DNA of 22,643 nt from Candolleomyces eurysporus (taxonomy: Eukaryota; Basidiomycota; Agaricomycetes; Agaricales; Psathyrellaceae), in NCBI GenBank assembly GCA_027579435.1, contig JANBPK010000215.1, positions 1 through 22,643 of the forward strand, read 5' to 3'. The translations under genes were made by a program, and so were the position numbers. Below the pieces are notes generated by a model. The model saw nothing but the letters and a program-made list of their open reading frames with translations. It made no database searches and was not told the origin of the DNA. Shown piece by piece: positions 1 through 9,124 of this stretch (the stretch's first letter is position 1; the number at the start of each line of letters is the position of its first letter).

Positions 1-1200
1 ATTACAGCATGTTTCAGGGTAATAGCTTTATCAAAGTTGCTGTACACCATTCTTGATATTGGATGGCCAGCAATATTGACTGGAAGAATTCTGAGAGTTT
101 GATATGAACAGCTATGCAAACTTAAACATACCAAGCTTTTCTTTGATGAAAGAAATGGTTAAGCTTTTGAGTTGAATAAACCTTTTGACTTAGTTCCAAG
201 CAAGGCCTGCAATTTTTAAAAGATAGAGAATAAGGGCAGATATCAGGTTATTGACCATTAATACCACTTAAAAAGAATACTTCAACCTTCAAGGTGAGGT
301 CTGTCAGCATATATTTGGTAATATGGTGAAAGAAATTATTGAATAAATCTGAGGTTCAGAAAACATAGAGCGCTATATTAGTAAATATCTTTCCAAACAG
401 TGAAACACAAACATTCAATGCTTATGCAACAATGAAGGTTTACAATTTAAACACACATCAGTGGTGCCTATGACAACTGAGACAGCATTCACCTTAGTTT
501 GGATATGCCCAATGACAGTGTGTGCATTGTGAAAAGCTGTCAAGCTGGTGTTATGCAAGCCAGTTTTTTTACCTCACACACTGTCTGCAAAGTCCCCACC
601 ATTTCTTGAGTTTGTTTATATTGTTCTTCAGGTGACAAAATATACCACCACATGCTGAGCTCTTTGCTAATATCAGAAGTTTTGATGGCTGCTGTGCCTA
701 GCTCTTGTTCTATTGGCAGCAAGAAATTAATGAACAACAACAAAACAAAGAATATTTTCCACCTGCATTTTATTTGCACATCTTCTGTGCAACAAATGCA
801 TTCCAACTTGTCACATTCTTATATGGCTTGATGTTCAAACACGTGATGGACTGGGTGATGACACAAACATAGTATTCAAGCTGGTGGCCTGAAATCTTAG
901 CCTACATTACAAGGGCTGCCTCTTGGAGTGCTTCTTGAGTTTCTTTGAGGGGCTTTGGTCCACTTAGTATGGCTTTGAGCACAGATACTTGCAAAGGGTG
1001 GCCTTCTTGGCTGCTGTAAGCTTTTGCTTGCTTTGCTGGAGGTCAAGAACAGTCCGCTTTTTGGCGCTGTTTGATGTGACCTTGCACACTTTGAGGTGGT
1101 CTAATAAAATAAAGGTAACAATAACCATGACAAAGAATTGTGAAAAAATGTACATTGCAAAAGAGAGAGGCTTATATATATATAAAATAAATCTAGATCA
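1..1200 (-). pseudogene. Relic of an HMG-box-like agaricomycete repeat protein, cut by the left edge
   Basis: Read on the minus strand, a basic segment near 1000-1100 (LQQSKQKLTAAKKA) leads into SWNAFVAQKMCK, then a 53-nt GT-AG intron at 710-762. The reading frame continues in phase 1 into exon 573-709, which gives ISKELSMWWYILSPEEQ. A GTAAAA donor follows at 572. The pattern NAF..K...ISKELS..W..LSPEE resembles an HMG-box. At the window edge (positions 3-53) RMVYSNFDKAITLKH matches, from memory, the C-terminal pattern of a hypothetical protein family common in agaricomycete repeats. In-frame stops and frame changes (for example after MCK, and near 960) show that it is dead. The 3' end lies outside the window. 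DNA binding is inferred from the HMG-like pattern only; the family has no function I can name. Confidence 0.5.
1173..1184. repeat. Short (TA)n microsatellite
   Basis: A run of alternating T and A (six TA units) followed by an A-rich stretch. It lies in probable intronic or intergenic sequence of a decayed minus-strand gene. No function is inferred. Confidence 0.8.
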
Positions 1201-1313
1201 CATGTAGGATAGACAATAGTATACAAATGCAACAAGATACAAAATATTGAGTTTTGAGAAGGAGACAAGATTAAAAGGCATGACAATTGTGAGCAAGGCA
1301 CCAAAATGAATCC

Positions 1314-1601
1314 CACCTTTGCACCAGGATGATTCTGAAGGCCTATGGCCTTGATAAAGTTGTGCTTGTCCTGGCCAGCAGCTGCCAGAGCAATCTCAAC
1401 AAAGACTATTATATCATGACTGTAGCCATGAGAACAGATGCAGTCAACAACAGCAAGAGGGAGGTGTTGGAAAACTGGAAAGGCATAGGATTGCAGTGTT
1501 GGATCATCATATTTCATAGATCTAGTCACTGTGCCATCAATTGTACAGTGGCACATAAAAGTATTAGATGACAGAAATTCTGCAACTACTGAACAGTCCA
1601 A
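1314..1601 (-). other. Unidentified minus-strand open segment
   Basis: About 95 codons are open on the minus strand and read like protein, including the stretches CHCTIDGTVTRSMKYDD and FVEIALAAAGQDKHNF. A possible GTGGGA donor follows at about 1314, after which the frame turns hydrophobic and intron-like. I do not recognise the product. It lies just upstream of the HMG-like relic on the same strand, so it could be an earlier exon of that gene or a separate decayed gene. The plus strand is also open for 80 codons at 1329-1571, so the strand call is weak. Confidence 0.2.
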
Positions 1602-2428
1602 GCATGTTGGAGCTTGTTGACTATGCTTTGNAAAAAATAGACAAAGCCACTAAAGATGAAAGTGTCAGTGTCAGTGTTAAAGCTGAGCTGATGGAGCCTC
1701 ACATTGAATTTGCAGAAATGGAAGGGGCCAGAGCAGATTGAAAGGAGTTCTTGGGAACATTGGCTTTTGACAACCATTGAAACTTGAATGGTGTTGGACA
1801 AGGAGGTTCAAGAGACTTGTGTGGCACCAGATGGGGAAGCTAGGAAAGCATATCATTGGTAGGAGTGAGGGTCTGTTTTGTTTTGCTTTTGGTTTTCCAG
1901 GTGAGGGCAAAAGAAGCTGGAGACATGAGCATCTTGACCACCTTGAATTTCAGAGCAGCAGTTTGGCCTAGAAAATTGATGAGCAAAGAAGGGAGCTGAC
2001 AAAAAGAGGAATGCATACACAAAAGCAGGGTGACAAAATCTATTATAGAAAGGGTAGTGAGACTAAATAAAGAACCTACACAAGTGTGAATAAGTGAAAC
2101 AATGACAAAAACCAAACATGTACTGCTAGCTTGAAAAAGTTCTTCTTCAACTTGATTCTTATCATCACTCAAAGATGACATTGAGATCAAGGTTTTGATC
2201 ACCAGTGTCAGGAGTATTATAAGCTTTCCTTCAATCAGCGGAAAGGAGGTATTGGGAAAGCTTGTTGTTGATAAGGAAAGTTGGAGTCACCACAAGCAAG
2301 CAACCACACAATAGCTAGAACAATGTCACAGAACTTGCAGTGCTGACAAAAGCAATGGACCCCAGGTATAGAGCTGGTTAGATAGCTGTAGTTTCTGACA
2401 GCCAAAGTAGAAGAAAATTCAATGTTAA
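1602..2428. other. No assignable gene; Ser/Pro-rich minus-strand frame with stops
   Basis: This AT-rich stretch has one minus-strand segment (about 1590-1970) that reads as Ser/Pro/Lys-rich low-complexity protein, broken by stops, after a possible acceptor (tttctag) near 1970. A short tandem gtgtca-like repeat at 1663-1678 encodes an alternating Leu-Thr run on the minus strand. Nothing here matches a family I know. It may be the low-complexity N-terminus of one of the neighbouring dead genes. Confidence 0.2.
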
Positions 2429-3306
2429 ATGCAAAAAAAAAGAAATTTTTGGGAGGTCATACAAATAGTGAGTAAAAATTGTACAATAAATTTCTCAAGT
2501 ATTATAATAAAGCTTCCAGACAGTGTACCACAACTGGCTGCTACAACTCGGCAGCCCAACATCAAACTCCTCAATAGAATTGAAGAACAAACAGATCTTC
2601 AGGAGGCCCACTGCAGCCGCCTTCATGAGCTTGTTGCCACCAAGATCGTTGAGCTTTTGAACAGATTCAGTCTGTTTACTTGTGGTACAGACAATAACAA
2701 TGAATGGGAAATGCAGAGGTCTCAGAATATTTGCCAATAATGCTGTGAAGGTAAAAGATAGAGGGTTATCATAATAATAGACTGTAAGAGAAAGATTGGA
2801 GGGAAACATAAAATTTACAAGGTGCTAAAAGTATATATCTTTGCCTTTGCTGTACCAAATACAATGTAGTATTGTGTGGAAGCAATATTAGAATCCATAA
2901 GGAACAAAGAAGCTAAGATGATGGTGTAAAGAAGAGAGAAGTGAGCAGATCCAAAATAACTGCTTAATCATGTGTGCAATCAATCAATTGTTGAAATTGT
3001 ACCATTCTTTCAGTGTTGAAATTTTTTTTTCTTGAATAGTATATCTCTGTCCTTTGTATTCTGCTTAGGTGATTTAGTAACAAATGTTTTAGTTAACTTA
3101 AATGTTTGGGTTTTTAATTGCACTTTGTTATCACTCAAAAGATGAACTTGAGATTTCGGGTGCATTGCTCATATGGTTGCATTCTGATGAATTTTATGAA
3201 CAACTCCTTTTTTAGCACTTAAACTTAGTGCCATGCCTTGAGTAAAACAGTGCATTCTGACCATATAATAAAATATATTAACAAATAAACCCACTACAAT
3301 TTAAAA
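2429..3306. other. No assignable gene
   Basis: Positions 2495-2740 are open on both strands. The plus-strand reading has a leucine-rich heptad look (LLNRIEEQTDLQEAH) after a possible GTGAGT intron starting near 2469; the minus-strand reading is equally plausible. From 2800 to 3306 the sequence is AT-rich and holds only short random frames. It ends just beyond the stop codon of the KDZ relic. Confidence 0.25.
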
Positions 3307-5513
3307 TCATGCCATGCTTGAAATAAAGTCAACAATTCCACTGACTTGAGCCTCAGCATCATTATCAATGTCCAATTTCTTTTCCGGATCCTAGAGCTCA
3401 TCAACAGAACCTCTGGAATCTATCTCCATAGCCTCACATCACTCTTTGGTTTGCCTTTGTATCTCCCACATGATAGGCTTAGAATCTTGATAAGTAGGAA
3501 GGTCCACAATTTTGTAGAGTGCCTGCATGGTGATCTAATTGACCCTTGGATGGTATTGACAAAACTCATCAATGACAATGCAAAATGGATCTTGATCTTT
3601 CTCTAGTTTTCGTAATGTATATTTAAAGTGATCATGTTCAGCTTTGATAGCAAAATAGACTCTAAGGATTCTGACATACAATCACTTGATCTTTTCATAT
3701 GCTCTTTTGATTTGCTGGTGCCACTTCATAGCTTCTCAAATTCTTGGCTCTTTCCAGCATACACCTGCAAGATCAGTGTGGCTATACTTCAGAAGCTTCA
3801 ATTCTTCTACAAAGTTATACTGGGCAGCATAGACAAAGTCCAGTTTCTATATTGCTAAAGTTCAATTGATGCAATTCAAACAATTATTGAGCCACAAGCT
3901 TTTGGACATCTTCCAAGGCTCAGTGGTATTGATGTTGATTAATGCGCTTGACTGTCTCACAACATGCAGGGTTCATGGCCTCTCAATGCTTCTTGATGTA
4001 CAGTCAAAGCTCCATGTCAACAAATTCACCTTTGAGCTCAGCCACCTTCATCCTAGCTTGTTGATACTGAGTTTCCAACTGTTGTGTCTTTGACGAGGTG
4101 AATTCATAAGTCTTAGGGACAGGATTTCAAACTGTATCATAATCATCTGGGATATTATTGCAGAATGTTAAGCCTTTCGCTTGTGATTTTTCATTAAAAA
4201 TCCATTAGTTCAAAAAGGTTGAGTTGAATTTTTAACTTACCAGGCAGTGGTGTATTCCATCAGAAGCTCAATGTAAGCAATTCAGTGGAGGTCCTCTTTG
4301 GGTTCTTTGCCAAGGTTTGAGTCAAAGTATTCCTGCTGTTCAAACTGCCACTGGTTGTTTTTATGATGCTTTCTGCTTAAAAGGCTTTGTTCAACAAGGC
4401 ACTCTCTTTGCAAGTTATCTGATTTGCCTGTTTGTAGTTTCTAAAAAGCATTTTATTTTAGTAGCATGCCGGAGGATTTCAGCTACAGCATTCAAACCCC
4501 AAAAAAAATTGTTCCATCATTTTGAAATCTTTGGGACTGACTTTTTTAACANTTGTTTGGATGGTTTCGGGTCTGGCATTGATAATTGTGTGCATAACCG
4601 TGATATACGTTGACAAGACACCAAGAGTTGGAGTCTGAAAAATGTTGGCCCAGCACATTATTTTTGATTGTGGTCTTGAACTTGCAGCTAATGTCATAAC
4701 CAACAGCGAGCTGTGGACCAAGCACATTGAGCACCCAATTGATAATTGACAGAGGCTTAGTGTTGTTCAATGAAAGTGAAAATCACTCACTGTTCACCTG
4801 ACTGAATCATGTCTGTCACCCAGAGAATGATTCCATGCCTGCATGCACTTTGGTCAGATACCTATGGCTTTACTTCTAACTGTCAGACTGTGCCGCCTTC
4901 TAGTTTTTGACACATTCCTTCACTGTGTCATCTTCTATTGAGTCTTCTTGTTGTCAGCACCTTGTCATTGGGCTGAGGTTCTGTTGGTTCATTGCTCTAT
5001 GCATCAACCTCTGACATAGAAATCATATAATTGCAAGTATACTTCTTTATATCACCTACTGTTCTTTTATCTTTCATTTATTTTTGTGAGTCATTACCAT
5101 CCATCATAATTTTGAGGCAATACTGAAGTGTTGGTTTGCCTTCTAACTTGTACATGCACAGTGGGCAGGCATTGCAGACACGCCAGTGTTCTGAGGAGTG
5201 GTTGAAAGTGGTGCTGACAAGCCTTTCTGCCGCATTGGTGGGTGAGGTATATTTCAAATGAGTCAGCAAAAAGCTGCTGCCAACGCCACTGGTAGGGTTT
5301 TTACAGTTGAGTCAGCAAAGTTCTACATTGAAACTGAATAATACTCACTTCATATAGATCACACAACATCTTAGTAAAAGACTCTATGCTAAACAACAGT
5401 TTTTGTTGCTGCAAAATCTTATAAATTCCAAGGTTTGGAGTGATATTGCAATGGTGCGGTGATGGGACCATGTTCACTTTTTCACGAATAAATACCCATT
5501 TTATTGAATACAT
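3307..5513 (-). pseudogene. KDZ (Kyakuja-Dileera-Zisupton) transposase relic
   Basis: Minus-strand fragments line up in order with basidiomycete KDZ transposases, a family of DDE-type cut-and-paste enzymes. From the N-terminal side I see MVPSPHHCNITPN...FTKMLCDLYEV (5349-5513), a probable intron with a GTGAGT donor (about 5277-5348), then FADSFEIYL, CPLCMYKLEGKPTLQY and MMDGND (5080-5270). ACRHGIILWVTDMIQSGE (about 4786-4842), VGYDISCKFK (about 4675-4702) and NVYHGYAHNYQCQ (about 4574-4612) follow. Then comes a heptad-rich C-terminal half including ALEDVQKLVAQ and LFELHQLNFS (about 3860-3930) and a tail ending VSGIVDFISSMA before a TGA at 3307-3309. A possible GTAAG donor lies at 4240. Numerous stops and frame changes make it non-functional. 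The first Asp of DGND and the Asp of YDI, which I take as catalytic-core positions, survive. The Cys-rich N-terminus beyond 5513 is not recognisable, and no terminal inverted repeats were found. Very few CpG remain. Confidence 0.85.
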
Positions 5514-5743
5514 TGGAAAGTGGGCCGTTGCTTCTCATGGCAGCTTGTCCAAGGCATTTTTGACTTGATGGTTGTCATTTCAGCTTCAGTCACCTCCTCT
5601 AGTTCCCACAAAATGCGTCGAAAGTGACCATAAAATGATATTGGATGAAATCTATCAATACATTGAACATTTATGTTATGTAATAACCCCAGTAGTATCT
5701 TTTTTTTTCTCTTAGTAACACTAGGACTGCGAACGATGACCAC

Positions 5744-5769
5744 AGTTAGGTACTTTGTAATACCTAACT
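5744..5769. repeat. Perfect inverted repeat in the LTR-like segment
   Basis: Arms agttaggta and tacctaact (9 bp, no mismatch) flank an 8-nt loop. They lie about 85 nt upstream of the TATA box. This could be a palindromic protein-binding site in the U3-like part; that role is inference. Confidence 0.6.
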
Positions 5770-5853
5770 GCGTACTTAGTAACTTGGGACTACGGATCAA
5801 CTACGGACTACGGACTATTGCTTAGCTGGACTGCGGCACAGTAGCACTTGTAG

Positions 5854-5859
5854 TATATA
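5854..5859 (+). promoter_or_regulatory. TATA box
   Basis: Sequence tatata in the context tagtatatagg, 25-30 nt before a transcribed-strand hairpin. It is the expected promoter core of the LTR-like segment and reads towards the open frame starting at 6032. Confidence 0.45.
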
Positions 5860-5865
5860 GGCGGT

Positions 5866-5894
5866 ACAAGCTGAGCAGGAACTCCTCAGCTTGT
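5866..5894 (+). repeat. 10-bp-stem hairpin just downstream of the TATA box
   Basis: Arms acaagctgag (5866-5875) and ctcagcttgt (5885-5894) pair perfectly around a 9-nt loop. If transcription starts about 25-30 nt after the TATA box, this hairpin would sit near the very 5' end of the RNA, as R-region hairpins do in some retroelements. Its function is unknown. Confidence 0.6.
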
Positions 5895-6031
5895 TCTCAA
5901 GAATCTACTCTCTTGCTTACTCGTATAAACCTTCCAAACCATTTCGGCACTAATCCTTTCTCTAGTGCATGACTCTCACCGTCTACACCAAGACAGAGAT
6001 TGACTCAATCTACTTAATCACCTACGTTTGA

Positions 6032-7000
6032 CTCTACTTTGTCCTCAACAAAGAAACCCAGATCCGCCTTGGATCTTTCATAGTACGTAACCTTGTCAGC
6101 GATGTTATTAACGCTACACAGAGTGCAATCCAACGTCCGGCAAGCACTCCAGAGTTGGCAGCAGCGCTTGCTCTCCTTGATCAGAAATACGCGGAGCGAT
6201 CCCTGGAACTCCTCCAACGACTTTGGACTCTCGCCAGCCCCAAGGATCCACCTCCCTTCATCCATTCCACTACTTCGATTGTTGCTCATCTGCCTCTCGA
6301 TCAGACCCCTCCTGGTCTTCAACCCGCTAAACAAAAGCGAGCTACATCTAGTGTTCCCCACGGGTAAGCCTTACCCGCCGGGTATGCGGGTAGGATACAC
6401 ACAGGTACAGGTACGGGTAAGGGTTTTCTTACCCGCGACCTTCAAAACGAGCCTAAGAACAGCCCAAACGGACAAGAATTGACTGAGATACAGTCAATTT
6501 AAGTGAACCAACTTAAATTGGCTGTATCTCAGCCAGTTCTGATCCATTTTGGACGATCTAAAGCTCTACCCGTGGGTACACGGGTAGGATACACAGCGGG
6601 TACAGGTATGGGTCGGGTCGAAGTTACCCGCCGGTAACCCGCGATGATCACTAGCTACATCCGACCCGGACTTTCCCAAACGACCTCGCGGTGGCGATTC
6701 CAACCCCAACAAACCCACTAGCCCTCACGCCAAGTGAAGGGAGACTCACCCCTCTCATCTTCAAGGAAAACCTCTTGACTCCCGCCACCCTCTCCTACCG
6801 CTTTTGGCATCTTTGCTACCACCCTTTCGAACGACCTTCGGTCATCCACTGGGCAGTGTTCACCGCCACCAGAGAGATAAACCCTACTCCAAATCCCTCA
6901 TCCTTCAACTTAGGCCCTCTCCGCCTTTGTTGCAACAAGGGTGAGTAATGCGCGCACCACCTGTTGCGACAATACTTAGAAAATATCCATTTACATACAG
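6032..7000 (+). pseudogene. CpG-rich coding fragment of the island, split by a MITE
   Basis: From the TGA at 6029 an open plus-strand frame runs into the MITE. It contains a helical Ala/Leu-rich stretch (ELAAALALLDQKYAERS), then a Pro/Thr-rich part. Removing the MITE and one target-duplication copy keeps the frame open for roughly 20 further codons (PDFPKRPRGGDSNP) before a TGA. A second frame (6691-6940, LSYRFWHLCYHPFERPS) then continues to a GTGAGT donor at 6941. A 60-nt GT-AG intron (6941-7000) is plausible, but the frame stops soon after it. I do not recognise the protein. It could be the gag-like start of the LTR element to its left, or the first exon of a captured or host gene. The stop and frame change between the two parts suggest decay. 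Confidence 0.4.
6349..6653. mobile_element. hAT-type MITE, 305 bp, with 8-bp target duplication
   Basis: The element is flanked by a perfect 8-bp direct repeat, gctacatc, at 6341-6348 and 6654-6661, the duplication length of the hAT superfamily. Its ends are imperfect inverted repeats starting TAGTG (14 of 19 positions match: tagtgttccccacgggtaa against tagtgatcatcgcgggtta). The subterminal regions carry about ten acccg/cgggt units, typical of hAT transposase-binding repeats, and a direct repeat beginning cgggtaggatacaca at 6387 and 6581. The centre folds into a 23-bp stem (6482-6504 with 6511-6533, two mismatches, 6-nt loop), and its left arm overlaps a second perfect palindrome (6477-6485 with 6491-6499). 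It has no coding capacity, so it must have moved with a transposase supplied in trans. The intact target duplication and retained CpG argue for recent insertion. Confidence 0.9.
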
Positions 7001-8155
7001 TCACTGCTAGCAAATAATCCATGGCTTCATGCTGCAATTGGGGTACAGTGACCGTTGTATTCCAACAGGTTTAGCAATGATAAACCTGAACAGTATACAT
7101 GCAGTAATGGGACAGACTTCAAACAACCGTAGATTTGTGATAATTGATACCCTGTCATGCTCATCTAAACCGGTGGTCTCAAAAGTGCCACCTTGCATTT
7201 GTGTAAAACATCTTAACCTTCTTCAAAGAGGTGAGGAGCATTTTCCACTCTCCATCCATGTTTTTGGTCAGAAGACAGTGCCAGACATTGAATAAACACT
7301 TCTTGGCAACAGAGATGACACATTCGCTGGTCCATAATGCACAAAGTGCTGAAGCCCCCAATATGTTTCTCTTTTCACTCTTTTGGAATTGGCATTCACA
7401 GATTCAACAGATTGAGACAGGATGAAAACAGGGTAACGATTGTATCACAATTGAGAGGCGGCCTAGGGGGACCACTACAAACATGAGTAGTTGCCAAGTC
7501 TTTAATTGAATTCATTTGGTTACTCAGCTGCATGGAAACAAAGGTCAATAGGAATGAATCTCATTCTGAGCCATTTCAGCAATTGCATTATATCTTGGTA
7601 AACAAACTGTGATTGTAATTATAACTAAGAAAAATGAGGTTCCATGGGAAGGGGCCATTCAGAACCATAGACTTCAGGCATCACCTCGAAACTGGAAATG
7701 AGCTGAGGGTTGGCCACAGGGGCCATATATAGCTTAACAGCCAATGTCAGTGGAAACATACCAAAGAGCTGGTCAAAGGCTTGTGAAGTTGACTCAAAGC
7801 GCTGGCTAGCACCTTGGAGAACACAGCACTTATTGCAGGAGCAACCCAAGAGTTGGTGTAATGCAACCACAGTGAACAAAAAGAGTACACAGGTGGAGAA
7901 TGGAGGATAAAGCAAAGGTGCGAGAAGGGTAATAAGTGGGGATGATTGCACCAGTCAGAAAGGAAAGAATGAGTGACGGGCACAATGAATCAAAGGGAGC
8001 AGGTAAAAGAATGCCGGTAAACAAGAAAGAAGGGCCTGAATGTGAGACCAAGCTAGCACAATGCAATTGGGGTTGAAGTTCGTGTGGAACAAAAGATGCT
8101 AGCCCATCACTTGACGTGCTGGCTTGGTAAAATGGCGCTCATCAATGTTCTACAC
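7001..8155. other. No assignable gene
   Basis: Sequence returns to AT-rich, mostly CpG-poor DNA right after the island. Two minus-strand segments read like decayed protein: 7179-7361 (NILGASALCALWTSE and neighbours) and 7628-7830 (ASQRFESTSQAFDQLFGMF). The latter faintly recalls the helix-turn-helix entry of fungal Harbinger transposases, but no DGTH or other catalytic motif follows, so I make no call. Confidence 0.3.
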
Positions 8156-8416
8156 CTACACACCCCTTAAATATTCAAAGACTTCTTTCAAGAACTCATC
8201 AACCACCACCCAGAGCGCACCTCTGGAATGGAATAAACCATAGGGAGAAGATAAGCAATCACCATTGTAATTTCCAAGTTTGACCGCGGGCGAAATGATG
8301 TTACCATCAGCACACAAGGGGCAGTAGCCATCCAGCAGCAGTAGCCAGCCGAGATGATGCAACCAGCAGCGCACAGGCTTGGTGCGACCGACCCAAGTAC
8401 AATGAACCCGAGTCAA
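8156..8416 (-). other. Unidentified 86-codon open frame
   Basis: A minus-strand frame without stops; it reads WVGRTKPVRCWLHHLGW then a Cys pair (CPLC) and ends YGLFHSRGALWVVVDEF. It keeps more CpG than its surroundings. I know no family with this pattern, and no splice partner is evident on either side. It could be one exon of a host or mobile gene, or chance. Confidence 0.2.
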
Positions 8417-9060
8417 AATGCCTTGGAATATGGTTCACAATTCAATTAACAGTCGTGTCTAATTAATCTCTACACTACAAAACCCTTCCAGTATTGAGAT
8501 AACTTGCATGATGCAAAGGATAACAAAGGAGTACACTACTCTTGGGTTCACAAGAGTTGGAGTCTGCTCAAAGACTGCCAACTTAGAGGTGTGCCTGCCA
8601 TATACCCAAGATTGGGGTTTAGTAAGCTAGCTGGCTGGTGCCACTTCAGATCAAACAGCCTACCCTGCAGCTGAACAACACAATTTCACTACTAAAGCTA
8701 CAGAGGTGGTTTCTTAAGCACTAAAGATATCTAACCTCTCGCATGGCCTCACATTAATCAAGTATATTCAGTGCTAGAGCAGTGGGGCAAATCTCTAAGC
8801 ACACAAAGAGATGTGCGGTGAGGTTGCGGCACCTCAAATGGCATGATGGCTGGCATGGCACAAGAAAGGAGCTTGTTAAGAATGTTTGATACTTAACTTT
8901 GGTGTATTCTATCAAATACATGGGTTCCTTAACAATAGATTTTTGAGTATTCAAGCCTTAATTCACTTTGCGAGTGAGGTAAGTATTTTACATACTATAA
9001 ATCCTTCCTACAGACTCGTTTGAGTTAGCGTTGATGCGCAGGTCATGTTCTAAGGCTCAA
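8417..9060. other. No recognisable feature
   Basis: Only short frames are present on both strands. I see no motif, repeat boundary or RNA gene here. Confidence 0.4.
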
Positions 9061-9124
9061 AACACAACAAGACAAAAAGAACCAAAACTCTAACACCAAC
9101 ACACACACAAAACAAACACACCAA
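9061..9124. repeat. AC-rich simple-sequence stretch
   Basis: A low-complexity run dominated by AC and AAC units, including an uninterrupted (AC)n core around 9099-9109. Nothing coding overlaps it. Confidence 0.75.

Larger units (their letters stand above)
5679..5995 (+). repeat. LTR-like segment of a CpG-rich retroelement
   Basis: The segment starts TGTAATAACCCC and could end ...ACA at 5993-5995, the usual TG...CA ends of an LTR. It contains tandem actacgga units (5789-5815), a TATA box at 5854-5859 and a CT-rich stretch ending cttactcgtataaacc. This layout resembles LTRs of agaricomycete Ty3/Gypsy elements as I remember them. Only one copy lies in the window and no clear primer-binding site follows, so the call rests on layout. 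It is CpG-rich, unlike the KDZ relic to its left. An alternative is the promoter and leader of an ordinary gene. Confidence 0.4.

Noticed and set aside
7625..7951. Harbinger/PIF transposase fragment
   Set aside because: Only a vague F..S...F pattern is present; the expected DGTH and later acidic motifs are absent downstream.
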